Assembly (NCBI RefSeq): GCF_001580615.1
Contig: NZ_LHZC01000056.1
Location: 248,001 to 312,000, forward strand
Direction of reading: 5' to 3'
DNA: 64,000 nucleotides
Origin: Acetobacter malorum
GTDB lineage: Bacteria; Pseudomonadota; Alphaproteobacteria; Acetobacterales; Acetobacteraceae
Both the position numbers and the translations under genes were made by a program. Numbering within the stretch: position 1 is the stretch's first letter; each line of letters starts with the position of its first letter. The notes below the pieces were generated by a model. It worked only from the letters and a program-made list of their open reading frames with translations, was not told the DNA's origin and made no database searches. Positions 63,395-64,000 of this stretch are shown here, piece after piece.

Positions 63395-64000
63395 TCACTC
63401 GGCCTTGAGTTCTGGCCATGCCGCAGAAAACGCCACTTCCTCTAAAGGAAGGCGATCAGAGAGTTGTTCTTTTTTCTGTAAATACTCTGGTAAGCTCTCT
63501 TTTTTCCCAAGGCGACCAATTATGAGTGCAGCATGCAGCGCATAGTTCTCAGGTATGTTAAGCTGAACGTGAGCCATATCATGGTCAAAACCACTGACCG
63601 GATGCGCTACCCACCCATCATGAAAAGCTTGAAGCTGGACGAGAAGGCTGGCAGCGCCCGCATCAAAAGCATGAGTAGAATTATCTTGGTCCAAGCCAGT
63701 TTTCTCATTTTTTATCGTGTGTTGGGATGCCACATACACCACGGCAGAGGCATTTTCAGCCCAAGCACGATTAAACGGCACCAACCACGCCAGAAAGCGC
63801 TCCCACTCTGGCGTAGAACGTCGTGCATATAGAAAACGCCATGACTGACGGTTATAAGCCGATGGAGCCCAGCGCCCTGCTTCCAGCAATGCCAGCAGCT
63901 CTGCCTCACTTATATCAGCCGCAACAAAAGCACGGGGGGACCAGCGCTCAAGAATAAACGGTGCCGCAGAAGAAAACCTTGCTTCTATGCTAGACGAAAC
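63395..64000 (-). CDS. Nitroreductase-family protein (5' end outside window)
   Basis: At least 201 residues of an FMN-dependent nitroreductase-family protein; the frame is open to the right edge, so the N-terminal residues lie outside. The region RWSPRAFVAADISEAELLAL, then LEAGRWAPSAYNRQSWRFLY, is the family's FMN-binding N-terminal block. LLVQLQAFHDGWVAHPVSGF and LIIGRLGKKESLPEYLQKKE follow. A TTG at 63889 is not a credible start, since homologous sequence continues upstream. Members reduce nitro groups, quinones or flavins. It could in principle supply reduced flavin to the monooxygenases of this region. Confidence 0.87.
   Translation of the reverse strand, partial: VSSSIEARFSSAAPFILERWSPRAFVAADISEAELLALLEAGRWAPSAYNRQSWRFLYARRSTPEWERFLAWLVPFNRAWAENASAVVYVASQHTIKNEKTGLDQDNSTHAFDAGAASLLVQLQAFHDGWVAHPVSGFDHDMAHVQLNIPENYALHAALIIGRLGKKESLPEYLQKKEQLSDRLPLEEVAFSAAWPELKAE

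Overview
The window looks like accessory chromosome (or large plasmid) of a Gram-negative alphaproteobacterium, most likely an acetic acid bacterium (Acetobacteraceae). This is an inference from the OprB-type porin, the Si-specific transhydrogenase, the many TonB-dependent receptors with long linker regions, and the abundance of flavin and molybdenum oxidoreductases among decayed insertion sequences. No rRNA, tRNA, CRISPR array or phage structural gene was seen. Base composition is mosaic: about 12.5-23 kb is visibly GC-rich, while 42.6-49 kb and 57-63 kb are visibly AT-richer.

Layout. (1) 0-9.2 kb: the 3' part of a xanthine-dehydrogenase-type molybdopterin subunit; an oxidoreductase group (SDR, carboxymuconolactone-decarboxylase-like protein, aldo/keto reductase broken by an amber codon, zinc alcohol dehydrogenase) with a convergent LysR regulator; a luciferase-like flavoprotein; an OprB porin. 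(2) 9.2-12.5 kb: soluble transhydrogenase sthA between IS30, IS3 and IS5 remnants. (3) 12.5-22.9 kb: a complete reductive pyrimidine degradation module (preT, preA, dihydropyrimidinase, N-carbamoyl-beta-alanine amidohydrolase, NCS1 permease, TonB receptor, RutR-like TetR regulator) with a RutR-box-like operator, bracketed by two direct repeats of about 68 bp. (4) 23.7-34.5 kb: TonB receptor, IclR regulator, DAO-type FAD oxidoreductase, bicupin, polar amino acid ABC importer, LDH2-type dehydrogenase and an old-yellow-enzyme, all on the + strand. (5) 35-41.3 kb: TonB receptor-metN-metI on one strand and an isopenicillin-N-synthase-like dioxygenase overlapping metQ on the other. (6) 41.3-42.3 kb: truncated IS3-family element. 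(7) 42.6-47.4 kb: TonB receptor, PhoD phosphatase and PAP2 phosphatase. (8) 47.5-63.3 kb: two divergent operons. The leftward one encodes an NtaA/DszA-type monooxygenase, a complete Dpp-type ABC importer, a P1 (DmpA-like) aminopeptidase, an alpha/beta hydrolase and a TTC38-like TPR protein. The rightward one encodes a TonB receptor, a second NtaA-type monooxygenase broken by an amber codon, and two tandem luciferase-like flavoproteins. A nitroreductase-family gene runs off the right edge.

The unifying theme is repeated capture-and-catabolism modules. Four of the five TonB-dependent receptors sit with an inner-membrane importer (NCS1, polar amino acid ABC, MetNIQ, Dpp) and dedicated enzymes; the fifth sits with phosphatases. 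IS debris lies at several of the module boundaries. The pyrimidine module can be assigned with confidence. The substrates of the modules at 23.7-34.5 kb, 35-41 kb and 47.5-63 kb are not evident from sequence, and these are the best candidates for undescribed nutrient (probably nitrogen or sulfur) scavenging systems.
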